DNA from: Bacteroidota bacterium
GTDB taxonomy: Bacteria; Bacteroidota; Bacteroidia; Palsa-965
NCBI GenBank assembly: GCA_020402865.1
Contig: JADBYT010000017.1
Location: forward strand, 58,656 to 122,655
Direction of reading: 5' to 3'
DNA: 64,000 bases
In this document: piece after piece, positions 54,410 to 64,000 of the stretch
How positions within the stretch are numbered: the stretch's first letter is position 1
Layout: each line of letters opens with the position of its first letter
Made by a program: the position numbers and the translations under genes
The notes under the pieces: model-generated
The model's input: only the letters and a program-made list of their open reading frames with translations
Databases searched by the model: none
What the model was told of the DNA's origin: nothing

Positions 54410-57127
54410 TTAACCTTTCTTGCCTTTGAGATTGATGGCAAGGTTGAAATTGTCGTAGATAAACTTGTCGCCGAGTGTGCCGGCTGTGGGCGAATTGTAG
54501 ATGATGCCCCAGCGTGTGCGGTCAACAGTAATATCGGCACCTACGCTCATCTCTCCTTTTTCATTGGTCACTACGTGAGCGGGGAAGCTGATTTCGTTTG
54601 TAATTCCTTTGATGGTGAGATCAGCAGTAATTACATAGTTGTTCTTGTCGTCGGCAGCTGCAATTTTCTTGAGTGAAAGTTTTGCAGTAGGATTTTCATC
54701 GGCACCGAAGAAATCCTTGCTCTTGAGGTGACCAACCAGATCAGCATTGTAGGTGCTGTCTTTAATATCGGTGCAGGTAATCGACTTCATGTCAATTACA
54801 AATTCACCGCTAATGGAAGCTGAGTCGAGCACGAGGTTGCCGCCGGTAAGTTTGATAGCGCCGGTGTGCGAACCAATGGCTTTTTTACCCGTCCACACAA
54901 GTACGCAGCTGTCGCCCACAAAGTTGTAATTGCCGGGGGCAGCCACAACCGGAAGTGCAGCAGCGCCTTCGGGCGCTTTTATTTCGGGAGTAACTGCAAT
55001 GAACGGTGCAATTACAAGCGATACAATTGACATGAGCTTGATGAGGATGTTCATCGAAGGACCAGAGGTATCTTTGAACGGATCGCCCACGGTGTCGCCG
55101 GTAACAGAGGCTTTATGCGGCTCTGATTTCTTGAAGAATTTCTCGCCGTTAATCATTACACCTTTCTCAAATGATTTCTTGGCATTGTCCCACGCACCGC
55201 CGGCGTTGTTCTGGAAAATACCCATGAGTACACCAGACACGGTTACACCGGCCAGCAAACCACCCAGCATTTCTACCGAAGAAGCATTGTCGAACATACC
55301 TTTGAAACCAAAGCCGATGAGAATGGGCACAATCAGTGCAATTGCACCGGGTGCAAGCATTTCGCGGATAGAGGCTTTGGTAGAAATTTCCACGCATTTC
55401 TCATACTCAGGCTGGGCCTTGTATTCCATAATGCCCGGAATTTCGCGGAACTGGCGGCGAACCTCATTCACCATGTCCATAGCAGCACGGCCCACAGCGG
55501 CAATAGCAAGCGCCGAGAAGATAAACGGAATCATTGCACCCACGAAAAGCATAGCCAGTACAGGCGCTTTGAAAATGTCGATCGAGTCAATACCTGCAAC
55601 ACCTACGAAAGCGGCAAACAGTGCAAGCGAGGTAAGTGCAGCAGAGGCAATGGCAAATCCTTTACCGGTAGCGGCAGTGGTGTTACCTACGGCATCCAGA
55701 TTATCGGTACGCTCACGCACTTCGGGAGGAAGCTGGCTCATTTCGGCAATACCGCCGGCATTGTCGGCAATCGGACCAAACGCATCAATAGCAAGCTGCA
55801 TCGCAGTAGTAGCCATCATACCGGCAGCGGCAATAGCCACACCGTACAGACCGGCAAACGCATAAGAAGCCATAATACCGGCCGCAAGCACGATAATCGG
55901 AATTACGGTTGATTCCATACCGATTGAAAGACCGCCGATAATGTTGGTGGCATGACCGGTAGCCGATTTCTGAATAATCGAGTTTACCGGACGTTTGCCC
56001 ATTGCGGTGTAATACTCGGTTACAATTGACATTAATGCACCTACAATAAGACCGATGAGGATTGCCCAGAATACATCCATTTTAGTGAAGGCAAAACCGC
56101 GGATTGCCATTTCGGCCGGCAGCATCATGTCAACAAGGAAATAAGAAGCAATGATGGTAAGAATAATAGACGACCAGTTGCCCATGTTAAGGGCTTTCTG
56201 TACACTGGCAGTTTCTGAGCTGATACGCACAAACAGCGTACCGATAATAGAAAATACAAGACCAAGACCGGCAATCAGCATCGGTACGAGAATGGGCGAA
56301 AGACCATTGAAATTGTCTTCCACTTTAATTTCCTGACCAAGTACCATCGTGGCAAGAATGGTTGCCACATACGAACCGAAAAGGTCGGCACCCATACCGG
56401 CTACGTCACCTACGTTATCACCTACGTTATCGGCAATGGTGGCAGGGTTGCGTACATCGTCTTCCGGAATACCAGCTTCTACTTTACCTACAAGGTCAGC
56501 ACCCACGTCGGCCGCTTTGGTGTAAATACCACCGCCTACACGGGCAAAAAGGGCAATTGACTCCGCGCCGAGCGAGAAACCGGTGAGTACTTCAATCGCA
56601 CGTTTGAGATCGTCGGGATTGCGGTTCTCATCCACAAACATGGCATAGAACACAATAAACAGCGAACCAAGACCAAATACAGCCAGACCGGCTACACCAA
56701 GCCCCATAACCGTACCGCCGTTAAACGATACTTTGAGCGCTTTGGCAAGCGAGGTACGTGCAGCCTGTGTGGTGCGCACGTTGGCACGGGTGGCAATCTT
56801 CATACCGATGTAACCGGCTGTGGCCGAAAATACGGCACCAATAATAAAGGCAACCGCAATAAGCCAATGTGAGTGGATTTCCACACCATTTACTTCATGA
56901 ACCGTTCCGCTCCAGGCCAGAAGAGCGGCAGCTACCAGTACAAAGTAGCTTAATACTTTCCACTCCGCTTTGAGGAACGCCATTGCACCACGTGCAATGT
57001 AGCCAGCCAGTTCCTGCATGTTTTTCTCTCCGGCATCCTGTTTTGATACCCAGGCCGCTTTTACTGCCATTACCACCAGACCCAGAAGGCCGAGAGCAGG
57101 TATGGCGTAAACAATGGACTCGTTCAT
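54410..57127 (-). CDS. hppA: Ion-translocating membrane pyrophosphatase fused to a YceI domain
   Basis: 905 residues. Residues 1-712 are a membrane pyrophosphatase with the substrate motif DVGADLVGKVE (207-217), the NVGDNVGDVAGMGADLF block (234-250) and 15-16 membrane helices. GNTTAAT (481-487) has Ala at the position where K+-independent enzymes have Lys, indicating a K+-dependent, probably Na+- or Na+/H+-pumping type. After a short linker, residues about 731-905 are a YceI-like lipocalin-fold domain (LVGHLKSKDFF, YVITADLTIKGITNEISF, DRTRWGI). The pyrophosphatase C-terminus is outside the cytoplasm, so the YceI domain would sit in the periplasm without needing a signal peptide. Such a fusion is unusual. 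A TATATTTG box lies upstream. Confidence 0.93.
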   Translation of the reverse strand: MNESIVYAIPALGLLGLVVMAVKAAWVSKQDAGEKNMQELAGYIARGAMAFLKAEWKVLSYFVLVAAALLAWSGTVHEVNGVEIHSHWLIAVAFIIGAVFSATAGYIGMKIATRANVRTTQAARTSLAKALKVSFNGGTVMGLGVAGLAVFGLGSLFIVFYAMFVDENRNPDDLKRAIEVLTGFSLGAESIALFARVGGGIYTKAADVGADLVGKVEAGIPEDDVRNPATIADNVGDNVGDVAGMGADLFGSYVATILATMVLGQEIKVEDNFNGLSPILVPMLIAGLGLVFSIIGTLFVRISSETASVQKALNMGNWSSIILTIIASYFLVDMMLPAEMAIRGFAFTKMDVFWAILIGLIVGALMSIVTEYYTAMGKRPVNSIIQKSATGHATNIIGGLSIGMESTVIPIIVLAAGIMASYAFAGLYGVAIAAAGMMATTAMQLAIDAFGPIADNAGGIAEMSQLPPEVRERTDNLDAVGNTTAATGKGFAIASAALTSLALFAAFVGVAGIDSIDIFKAPVLAMLFVGAMIPFIFSALAIAAVGRAAMDMVNEVRRQFREIPGIMEYKAQPEYEKCVEISTKASIREMLAPGAIALIVPILIGFGFKGMFDNASSVEMLGGLLAGVTVSGVLMGIFQNNAGGAWDNAKKSFEKGVMINGEKFFKKSEPHKASVTGDTVGDPFKDTSGPSMNILIKLMSIVSLVIAPFIAVTPEIKAPEGAAALPVVAAPGNYNFVGDSCVLVWTGKKAIGSHTGAIKLTGGNLVLDSASISGEFVIDMKSITCTDIKDSTYNADLVGHLKSKDFFGADENPTAKLSLKKIAAADDKNNYVITADLTIKGITNEISFPAHVVTNEKGEMSVGADITVDRTRWGIIYNSPTAGTLGDKFIYDNFNLAINLKGKKG

Positions 57128-57188
57128 AAATTGTGCTTATTGGTTGTTATTCAGATGTTTAATTCAGATGTTTTCTTAAATCGGGCTG

Positions 57189-57196
57189 CAAATATA
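57189..57196 (-). promoter_or_regulatory. -7 box for the pyrophosphatase gene (TATATTTG)
   Basis: A full TAnnTTTG match on the minus strand, 61 bases before the ATG. A weak TTTCG lies near the -33 position. Confidence 0.45.
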
Positions 57197-57228
57197 CGAA
57201 ATAGCCACACATAACGAAATGGCTGATA

Positions 57229-57270
57229 AAACAAGCAGCCACCTCTTTCGATGGTGGCCGCTTGTTTTTT
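57229..57270 (-). terminator. Terminator after the giant repeat protein
   Basis: AAACAAGCAGCCACC (57229-57243) pairs with GGTGGCCGCTTGTTT (57253-57267) with one mismatch; T-rich flanks exist on both strands. It lies 14 bases after the minus-strand stop. Confidence 0.8.
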
Positions 57271-57283
57271 GACTATCAGGTTA

Positions 57284-60200
57284 TTACTGTTGAATTACAA
57301 CCCGCACCGTTTGCTGGTCTTCACCCTGCGTAATGTTGATCAGATACATGCCTGAACGCAGATCGGTAAGATCGAGCGGGAATACAATCGGGCCGGCCAT
57401 CGGATAATCGTTCTCCTCGTAAACCAAACGGCCTTCGGCATTGTACACTTTTACTACAAGTTCCTGACCGTTCGAAACACCTTTCAGGTTGAACATGCCA
57501 TTGCTCGGGTTCGGAACAGGAATCCACTGATTTACCACGCGATCACCCGTGTCACCACTGCACATCTGCACATCAATCATAATGGCTGTGGTGTTTGAAC
57601 AGCCGGCGGCCGATGTACCGGTTATGGTGTAGGTTTCGTAACCCTGCGGTGTAATGTACACGGCGTTGCCGGTAAAGTTGCCCGGCTGCCAGGTGTAAGT
57701 CTGCGCACCGCTAACCATAATCAGGGCCGAATCGCCTTCGCAAACCACGGTGTCATCCGGTGTAGCGGTGATGGTCGGGATCGGATTTACTACCACTACA
57801 ATTTGTGCGGTGTCGCGGCAACCGTTGGCAGCTACGCCAATAGCTGAGTAGGTAGTTGTAGCCGCCGGGGTAACGGTAATGGATGCAGAGGTTTGCATGC
57901 CGGGCAGCCAGGTGTACGAAGTAATTGCCGGTACAGAAGATGCATTCAGCACAGCCGATTCGCCGGCACAAAGCACCGGATCAGGGCTGGTGATGGTAAC
58001 TGAGGGGCTCTGATTTACTGTAATCGTAATGGTGTTTGTGGCAGTGCATCCGTAAGCACTGTAACCCGTTACGGTGTAGGTAGTGGTTACTGCGGGCGAT
58101 ACAGTTACCTGTGAGCCGCTCAGGTTGCCGGGCATCCATGTGTAAGATACGGCGGTGCCTGCTGCTGTTAGTTGAACCGAGCTGCCGCTGCAAATGGCGC
58201 GTGCTTTGGAGCTCAGATTAAATGCAGGATTCGGCATTACCACAATTTCGTAGGTTGAAGAATCGCTGCAACCTGCGGCTGTGCTCACTACAACTGAATA
58301 AGTGCTGGTCACAGTCGGATTCACCGTGATGCTGGCCGTAGTGAAGTTGCCCGGCTGCCAGAGGTAGCTGCTGCCGCCACTGGCGGTAAGTGTGGCCGAA
58401 CCACCGGCACAAATCGTATCTGCAGTGGAGGTGAGAATCATAACCGGCAGCGGATTGACCTGTACGGTAATAAAGGCCGAATCCACACAACCTGCGAGCG
58501 AAGTACCAATTACCGTGTAGGTAGTGGTGGTATAAGGCACATCACTTACCGAAGCTCCGGTTAAATTAACCGGCAGCCAGAGATAGTTATCGGCACCTGT
58601 TGCATCAAGTGAGATGGTTGTTCCCTCGCATACCATTGTATCCGAAGCACTAAGTACCAGTTGCGGCAATGCGCCCACAGATACGGTTACCATTGCACTA
58701 CTGCTGCATCCCGCAGCATTGGTGCCGGTTACGGTATAAGTAGTAGTTGCACCCGGCGATACGCTCACGCTGGCACCTGTAAGGTTGCCCGGCATCCACA
58801 CATAGGTGTCGGCTCCGCCCGCATTGAGTGTGGCGGTTTGAGCCTCGCAAATCGCTGAGTCGTTGGTGGTGGCTGTTGTTTGCGGTAACGCATTCACATT
58901 TACTGAAACAGTTGCCGTGGCTGTGCAGCCTTGTGCGCTGGTGCCGGTTACGGTATAGGTAACAGCAGAGGCCGGTGTGGTTGTAACAGCGCTTCCGCTC
59001 AGGTTGCCGGGCATCCAGTTATAAGTTGCCGCACCGCTTGCAGAAAGTGTTACCGGGTTACCTGCACATACCGCAGTATCAGAGGCTGTTGCACTTACTA
59101 CGGGTAATGCATTCACATTCACGGTTACCACCGCACTGGCGTTACAACCATTGTTGTCGGTGCCCGTTACCGTGTAGGTAGTTGTTGTAGCCGGCGACAC
59201 AGCGAGTGAAGAGCCGGCCATGTTACCGGGTATCCATACGTATGCGGTTGCACCGCTGGCCATCAGCACTGTAGTATCACCTGCGCAAATTGCCTGTGCA
59301 GATGCAGACGCAGTTACGGCAGGCAGCGGATTCACAATTACCGTAAGGGTATCGGTGTCTTCGCAGCCATCAGCAGATACACCGGTTACCGTGTAGGTGG
59401 TGGTGGTAAGGGGAGAAACCGTTACAGCTGAGCTGTTCAGGTTGCCCGGCTGCCAGTTATAGCTTAACGCACCGCCGGCAGTAAGTGTGGCCGAATCGCC
59501 TGCACAAATTGTAGTGGCATTGGCCGTTATGGTCACCACCGGAATCGGATTAACAGTAACGCTTACCGTGGCAGTAGCCGCACAGCCATTGTTGTCGCTG
59601 CCGGTTACCGTGTACGTAGTGGTGGCCGCAGGAATAACAGATACAGATGATCCGTTGATATTGCCGGGCATCCATACGTAATTTGAGGCGCCGCTGGCCA
59701 GCAGATTAACCGCTTCACCCGCGCAAACTGCACTTGCTGAAGCAGAAGCTGTTACCGAAGGCACCGCATTTACCTGAATTGTGGTAATTGCACTTGCTTC
59801 GCAGCCATTGTTGTCGGTGCCGGTTACCGTGTAGCTGGTGGTAGCGGCAGGTGTAACTGTAATGCTGTTTCCGCTCAGGTTACCAGGCATCCAGATGTAA
59901 GCTGATGCACCATTGGCTGTGAGTACGGCTGAGTCGCCGGCACAGATTACAGCGGCTGAGCTGTTTACGCTTACAGACGGAGCCGGGAGTACGTTTATTG
60001 TAATAGATGCCGAGTCGGAGCATCCGTTAGCATCAGTGCCGGTCACGATGTAAGTTGTAGTGTTTGCGGGCACAATTGTAAGCGCAGAACCGGTGAAGTT
60101 ACCCGGCAGCCAGAGGTAGTTGCCAGCTCCGGTTGCAGTAAGTGTGGTGCTGTTGCCGGCGCAAACACTTGTGTCGGTGGCGCTCAGCGAAATTACGGGC

Positions 60201-63200
60201 AGCGGGTTCACAAACACGGTCACGGTTTGGGTAGAGATACAACCTTCGGCCGAATAACCTGTAACCGTGTAAGTGGTAGTTACTGAAGGCGAAACCGTAA
60301 TGGAGCTGCTGGTAAAATTGCCCGGCATCCAAACATAGGCAACCGCGTTGCTGGCAATAAGCGTGGCCTGATTGCCAGCGCAGATGCTTACTGAAGGAGC
60401 GGCTACAGTTACCGGTTGCGGTGTATATACTTCAACGGTAATTGTATCGTAACCCACGCAGCTGTTGGTGTCTGATCCGGCTACAATATAGGTGGTAGTT
60501 ACCGTAGGATTAACCGTTACGGATGATCCGGCCAAATTGCCCGGCTGCCAGCCATAGTAAGCTGCACCGCTGGCTGATAGTGTAACCGTACTTCCGGCAC
60601 ACACTGCAGAGTCGGAAGCAGTGGCAATAACTACCGGAAGCGGATTTACCACAAGTGGCAGGTTGGCTGTGTCTGAGCAGCCATTGCTGTCGGTACCGGT
60701 TACATAATAGTTAACAGAAACCTGCGGCGTAAATGTAATTGTGCTGCCGGTAGCATTTACCGGACTCCACACAAACGAATTTGCACCATAGGCATTGGCT
60801 GTAATGCTTTGACCGGCACAAATGGTATAGAAGTGCGAGGTTACACTTACTTCAGGCAGCGGATTTACAACCACAGTAACTACCGCCGAATCTGTGCAGC
60901 CTGATGCAGTGCTGCCGGTTACCGTGTAGGTTGTAGTTACAACCGGCGAAACTGTTACAGAGGAGCCGCTCAGGTTGCCGGGCATCCACACATAGGTGGC
61001 TGCACCTGTAGCATTAAGCATTGTGCTGCTGCCTGCGCAAATGGTATCAGGCATGGCGGTGGCTGATACAGAAGCAAGAGGATTTACAGTTACAGTTGTA
61101 AATGCCGTGGCCGTACAGCCGTTAGCATCGGTGCCGGTAACCGTATATGTTGTGGTGCCCGAAGGTGTTACCGTAATGGCTGAACCGGTTAAGTTGCCCG
61201 GCATCCATACATACGATACAGCACCTGTAGCCGTAAGCACAGCCGAACCACCCACGCATACTGACGAGTTGTTGCTGCTTACCTGAACAACAGGAGCCTG
61301 TGTTACATTCACTACAACCGTGTCGTAATTAATACAGCTGTTGGAATCCACACCCATCAGAATATACTGTGTGGTAACGGTCGGATTCACTACAACCGAT
61401 GTGCCTGTCATGTTGCCCGGCTGCCATGCGTAGTAGCTGGCATTGCCGCTTGCAGAAAGCGTAACAGAAGAGCCTGCACAGGTTGAAGCCACCGAAGCCG
61501 AAGCATTCACGGCCGGCAGCGGATTCACAATTATATTGATGTTGGCAGTGTCTGAGCAACCGTTCACATCGGTACCCGTTACATAGTAGTTTGTGTTTTG
61601 CAGCGGAGCAAATGTGGCCGAGTTGCCGGTTACATTAATCGGCGACCATACATAATTGTCAGCTCCAGATGCGTAAGCAGTAATTGAGTTGCCTTCGCAA
61701 ATGGTTGTGAAGTGCGAGAACACGGTTACTTCAGGCAACGGGTTAACGACTACTGTGCTAACAGCGGTATCGCTGCAACCTTGTGCATTGGTTCCGATTA
61801 CTGTGTATGTTGTAGTAACAGCAGGTGTAACGGAAATTGAGGCCGTGGTCTGATTTCCGGGCAGCCAGAGGTACGTAGCTGCACCGCTTGCAGAAAGTGT
61901 AGCAGTATCACCGGCACAAATTGTAGCTGCGGTTGAATTAACGGCTACAACAGGAGTCGGATTTACATTTACCACAATTGTATCATAACCAATACAACTG
62001 TTGGTATCCACACCCATCAAAATATACTGTGTGGTAGTTGTGGGGGTTACAGTTACACTGTTGCCCACAAGGTTGCCGGGTGTCCATGCGTAGTAGCTTG
62101 CATTTCCGGTTGCAGTAAGTGTTACCGGAGCTCCGGCGCAGCTTACCGAAGTGCTGGCCGAAGCATTTACCACCGGAAGCGGGTTTACATAGATATTGAT
62201 ATTGGCTGTATCGGTACAACCATTGGCATCTGTACCCAATACATAGTAATTGGTATTTTGAAGTGGCGCAAACGTGGCCGAGTTTCCGGATACATTAATC
62301 GGATACCACACATAGTTATCGGCTCCCGATGCGTAAGCCGTAATCGAGTTGCCTTCACAAATAGTGGTAAAGTGTGAGAATACAGTTACATCAGGCAACG
62401 GATTTACGGTTACCGTAGCTGTAGCTGAGTCAATGCAGCCGGCAGCAGTTACACCTACTACGGAGTAGGTTGTGGTGGCCTGCGGTGTAACTGAAATGCT
62501 TGAACCGGTTAAGTTACCAGGCATCCAGCTGTATGTGGCAGCCCCGGTTACACTGAATGTTACCGTATCACCCAAACATATAACCGGATCAGAAGTAGTT
62601 ACAGCCAGCACCGGCAGCGGATTAACCACAACGGTTACTAATGCTGTATCGGAACAGCCAAACTGGTTGGTTCCGGTTACGGTATAGGTTGTAGTTGATG
62701 TGGGATTAACTGTGATTGACGAGCCTGTTAAGTTACCCGGCATCCATACATACGACGGAGCACCGCTGGCCGTAATGGTGGTGGAGTTGCCGATACAAAT
62801 TGCAGATGAAGAAGCTGATGCAGTAACTACAGGGGTGGGGTTTACCACCACCTGAATATTGGCCGTATCACGGCATCCCGAACCGGAAGTACCTATCACT
62901 GTATAAGTAGTTGTGGTGGCTGGCGAAACCGTAATGATTGAAATGGTTTGCAGGGTGGGCAGCCAGAGGTAGGTTGCAGCACCGGAGGCAGTGAGTACTG
63001 TTGATTCACCTGCACAAATTACCGTATCGGGGCTGCTGATAGAAACAACCGGATTCGGGTTTACATTAATTGTAATTGTTTGTGTAGATGTACAACCGAT
63101 AGCACTGAAACCTGTTACTGTGTAGGTGGTCGTGACGGTTGGATATAAAGTTACCGTGTCGCCGGTAAAGTTGCCCGGCTGCCAGAGGTAGCTCACCGCA

Positions 63201-64000
63201 TTGCCGCTTGCAACAACCTGTACAGGTGTGTTGGCACAAACGTTGTTTACCTTCGCAGTAAGCGTAAATACAGGATCCGGACCCACATAAATTTCATAGG
63301 TGGTTGAATCCTGACAACCCTCAGGCGTGGTAAGTACAACTGTGTAGGTAGTAGTGGTGGCTGGCGTAACAGTAATTGAACTTGTGGTCTGATTACCGGG
63401 TTGCCAGAGGTAAGAAAGATTGTTTCCGTTCACACTAAGCGTGGCTGTGTCACCAAGGCAAATTGAATCGGCAGAAGATGATACAGTATAAACCGGCAGC
63501 GGATTAACCGTAATGGTAATTGATGCTGAATCAATACAGCCAAAAGCAGAGGTTCCGATTACCGTGTAAGTAGTAGTTACATACGGAGCATCAGTTAAGG
63601 TTGATCCGGTTGTGTTAAATGGCAGCCACAAATAGGTACTTGCTCCGCTTGCAGTGAGTGTAAAGGTCGAGCCTTCACAACTTACCGTATCGGTTGAGGT
63701 GATTGTAAGTGCCGGCAACGGGTTCACTGTTACAGCAACTGTAGCTGTTGACGAACAGCCAAACGAGTTTGTTCCGGTTACAGTGTAGGTAGTAGTTGCA
63801 GTCGGAGAAACAGAAACAGACGAACCAGTTAAGCTGCCGGGCATCCACACGTATGAAGCAGCACCGTTAGCAGTGAGTGTAGCAGAACCACCTACGCAGA
63901 TTGCAGAAGCAGATGTATTAGCCGTTACGCTGGGCAGCGGGTTTACTGTCACAGCAACCGTAGCTGTTGACGAACAGCCAAACGAGTTTGTTCCGGTTAC
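57284..64000 (-). CDS. Giant secreted Ig-like repeat protein, T9SS type A (5' end outside window)
   Basis: The frame is open to the right edge, so at least 2238 residues are present and the N-terminus is missing; an internal GTG at 63952 is not a real start. It consists of 29 complete repeats of about 73 residues in view. Each starts near LPxVTxSAS, has two Cys (xxICAGxS and NGC) and a YVWMPGNLTGSS-like centre followed by TTTTYTVTGT. The C-terminal 93 residues include a linker and a type A T9SS sorting domain (PVPNPSNGMFNLKG, then GMYLINITQG). It should form a long, disulfide-stabilised surface fibre. The two conserved Cys suggest one disulfide per repeat. Confidence 0.88.
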   Translation of the reverse strand, partial: VTGTNSFGCSSTATVAVTVNPLPSVTANTSASAICVGGSATLTANGAASYVWMPGSLTGSSVSVSPTATTTYTVTGTNSFGCSSTATVAVTVNPLPALTITSTDTVSCEGSTFTLTASGASTYLWLPFNTTGSTLTDAPYVTTTYTVIGTSAFGCIDSASITITVNPLPVYTVSSSADSICLGDTATLSVNGNNLSYLWQPGNQTTSSITVTPATTTTYTVVLTTPEGCQDSTTYEIYVGPDPVFTLTAKVNNVCANTPVQVVASGNAVSYLWQPGNFTGDTVTLYPTVTTTYTVTGFSAIGCTSTQTITINVNPNPVVSISSPDTVICAGESTVLTASGAATYLWLPTLQTISIITVSPATTTTYTVIGTSGSGCRDTANIQVVVNPTPVVTASASSSAICIGNSTTITASGAPSYVWMPGNLTGSSITVNPTSTTTYTVTGTNQFGCSDTALVTVVVNPLPVLAVTTSDPVICLGDTVTFSVTGAATYSWMPGNLTGSSISVTPQATTTYSVVGVTAAGCIDSATATVTVNPLPDVTVFSHFTTICEGNSITAYASGADNYVWYPINVSGNSATFAPLQNTNYYVLGTDANGCTDTANINIYVNPLPVVNASASTSVSCAGAPVTLTATGNASYYAWTPGNLVGNSVTVTPTTTTQYILMGVDTNSCIGYDTIVVNVNPTPVVAVNSTAATICAGDTATLSASGAATYLWLPGNQTTASISVTPAVTTTYTVIGTNAQGCSDTAVSTVVVNPLPEVTVFSHFTTICEGNSITAYASGADNYVWSPINVTGNSATFAPLQNTNYYVTGTDVNGCSDTANINIIVNPLPAVNASASVASTCAGSSVTLSASGNASYYAWQPGNMTGTSVVVNPTVTTQYILMGVDSNSCINYDTVVVNVTQAPVVQVSSNNSSVCVGGSAVLTATGAVSYVWMPGNLTGSAITVTPSGTTTYTVTGTDANGCTATAFTTVTVNPLASVSATAMPDTICAGSSTMLNATGAATYVWMPGNLSGSSVTVSPVVTTTYTVTGSTASGCTDSAVVTVVVNPLPEVSVTSHFYTICAGQSITANAYGANSFVWSPVNATGSTITFTPQVSVNYYVTGTDSNGCSDTANLPLVVNPLPVVIATASDSAVCAGSTVTLSASGAAYYGWQPGNLAGSSVTVNPTVTTTYIVAGSDTNSCVGYDTITVEVYTPQPVTVAAPSVSICAGNQATLIASNAVAYVWMPGNFTSSSITVSPSVTTTYTVTGYSAEGCISTQTVTVFVNPLPVISLSATDTSVCAGNSTTLTATGAGNYLWLPGNFTGSALTIVPANTTTYIVTGTDANGCSDSASITINVLPAPSVSVNSSAAVICAGDSAVLTANGASAYIWMPGNLSGNSITVTPAATTSYTVTGTDNNGCEASAITTIQVNAVPSVTASASASAVCAGEAVNLLASGASNYVWMPGNINGSSVSVIPAATTTYTVTGSDNNGCAATATVSVTVNPIPVVTITANATTICAGDSATLTAGGALSYNWQPGNLNSSAVTVSPLTTTTYTVTGVSADGCEDTDTLTVIVNPLPAVTASASAQAICAGDTTVLMASGATAYVWIPGNMAGSSLAVSPATTTTYTVTGTDNNGCNASAVVTVNVNALPVVSATASDTAVCAGNPVTLSASGAATYNWMPGNLSGSAVTTTPASAVTYTVTGTSAQGCTATATVSVNVNALPQTTATTNDSAICEAQTATLNAGGADTYVWMPGNLTGASVSVSPGATTTYTVTGTNAAGCSSSAMVTVSVGALPQLVLSASDTMVCEGTTISLDATGADNYLWLPVNLTGASVSDVPYTTTTYTVIGTSLAGCVDSAFITVQVNPLPVMILTSTADTICAGGSATLTASGGSSYLWQPGNFTTASITVNPTVTSTYSVVVSTAAGCSDSSTYEIVVMPNPAFNLSSKARAICSGSSVQLTAAGTAVSYTWMPGNLSGSQVTVSPAVTTTYTVTGYSAYGCTATNTITITVNQSPSVTITSPDPVLCAGESAVLNASSVPAITSYTWLPGMQTSASITVTPAATTTYSAIGVAANGCRDTAQIVVVVNPIPTITATPDDTVVCEGDSALIMVSGAQTYTWQPGNFTGNAVYITPQGYETYTITGTSAAGCSNTTAIMIDVQMCSGDTGDRVVNQWIPVPNPSNGMFNLKGVSNGQELVVKVYNAEGRLVYEENDYPMAGPIVFPLDLTDLRSGMYLINITQGEDQQTVRVVIQQ
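57566..64000 (-). repeat. About 29 tandem units of about 219 bp
   Basis: Period near 219-222 bases across the coding region. Some units are nearly identical: the terminal unit at the right edge repeats its neighbour with only a few changes over the roughly 60 visible bases (63723-63781 against 63942-64000). Blocks of several units also recur, as described in the findings. Confidence 0.85.

Noticed and set aside
63950..63952. GTG at 63952 as the start of the giant repeat protein
   Set aside because: The repeat continues in frame to the window edge and no signal peptide follows the GTG; the gene is cut by the edge.

Overview
The window is chromosomal DNA of a Bacteroidota bacterium. The evidence is type IX secretion (T9SS) C-terminal sorting domains of both type A and type B, a PorP/SprF-family protein, a PorE-like OmpA protein, TlpA/DUF4369 and YtxJ proteins, TAnnTTTG-type -7 promoter boxes, and the near absence of Shine-Dalgarno sequences. 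Family or genus cannot be decided from the sequence alone. No tRNA, rRNA, CRISPR array, transposase or integrase was seen.

Layout. 1-4.2 kb: the 3' part of a large polymorphic toxin ending in a cytidine-deaminase-like domain, with an ankyrin protein (probable immunity) starting on its stop codon; both ends of this pair are AT-rich. 4.2-6.9 kb: a small phosphatase, a FemAB-like acyltransferase and a spacer with six 18-bp tandem repeats. 6.9-13.4 kb: two secreted repeat proteins with type B sorting domains. 13.4-18 kb: a membrane protein, an NlpC/P60 lipoprotein, then a YfiR - TPR - HAMP/SpoIIE-phosphatase signalling group. 18-26.8 kb: a probable T9SS-linked operon (type B adhesin, collagen-like protein, small type B protein, PorP/SprF, PorE-like OmpA protein). 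26.8-36.3 kb: housekeeping and small genes (pterin dehydratase, PBP4, uracil-DNA glycosylase, YtxJ, OsmC, lipA), a secreted PETase/cutinase-like hydrolase and several proteins of unknown function. 36.5-41 kb: a BNR-repeat secreted protein and gap. 41-47.6 kb: the minus-strand run gatB-tlpA-M1 peptidase-lpxH. 47.8-49.5 kb: an AT-rich two-gene cassette (putative papain/C39-like cysteine peptidase plus a 65-residue helical protein). 49.6-54.3 kb: ruvC, a flippase-like protein, a glycosyltransferase, an ABC permease and a deoxynucleoside kinase. 54.4-57.1 kb: a membrane pyrophosphatase fused to a YceI domain. 57.3-64 kb: a giant repeat protein with a type A sorting domain, cut by the right edge.

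How it fits together. Seven proteins carry T9SS sorting domains. The four type B proteins lie close to the PorP/SprF and PorE-like genes, which would export and anchor them; the three type A proteins are scattered. The best candidates for little-described biology are the deaminase toxin cassette, the AT-rich peptidase cassette, the pyrophosphatase-YceI fusion, the secreted PETase-like hydrolase and the collagen-like protein inside the T9SS operon.
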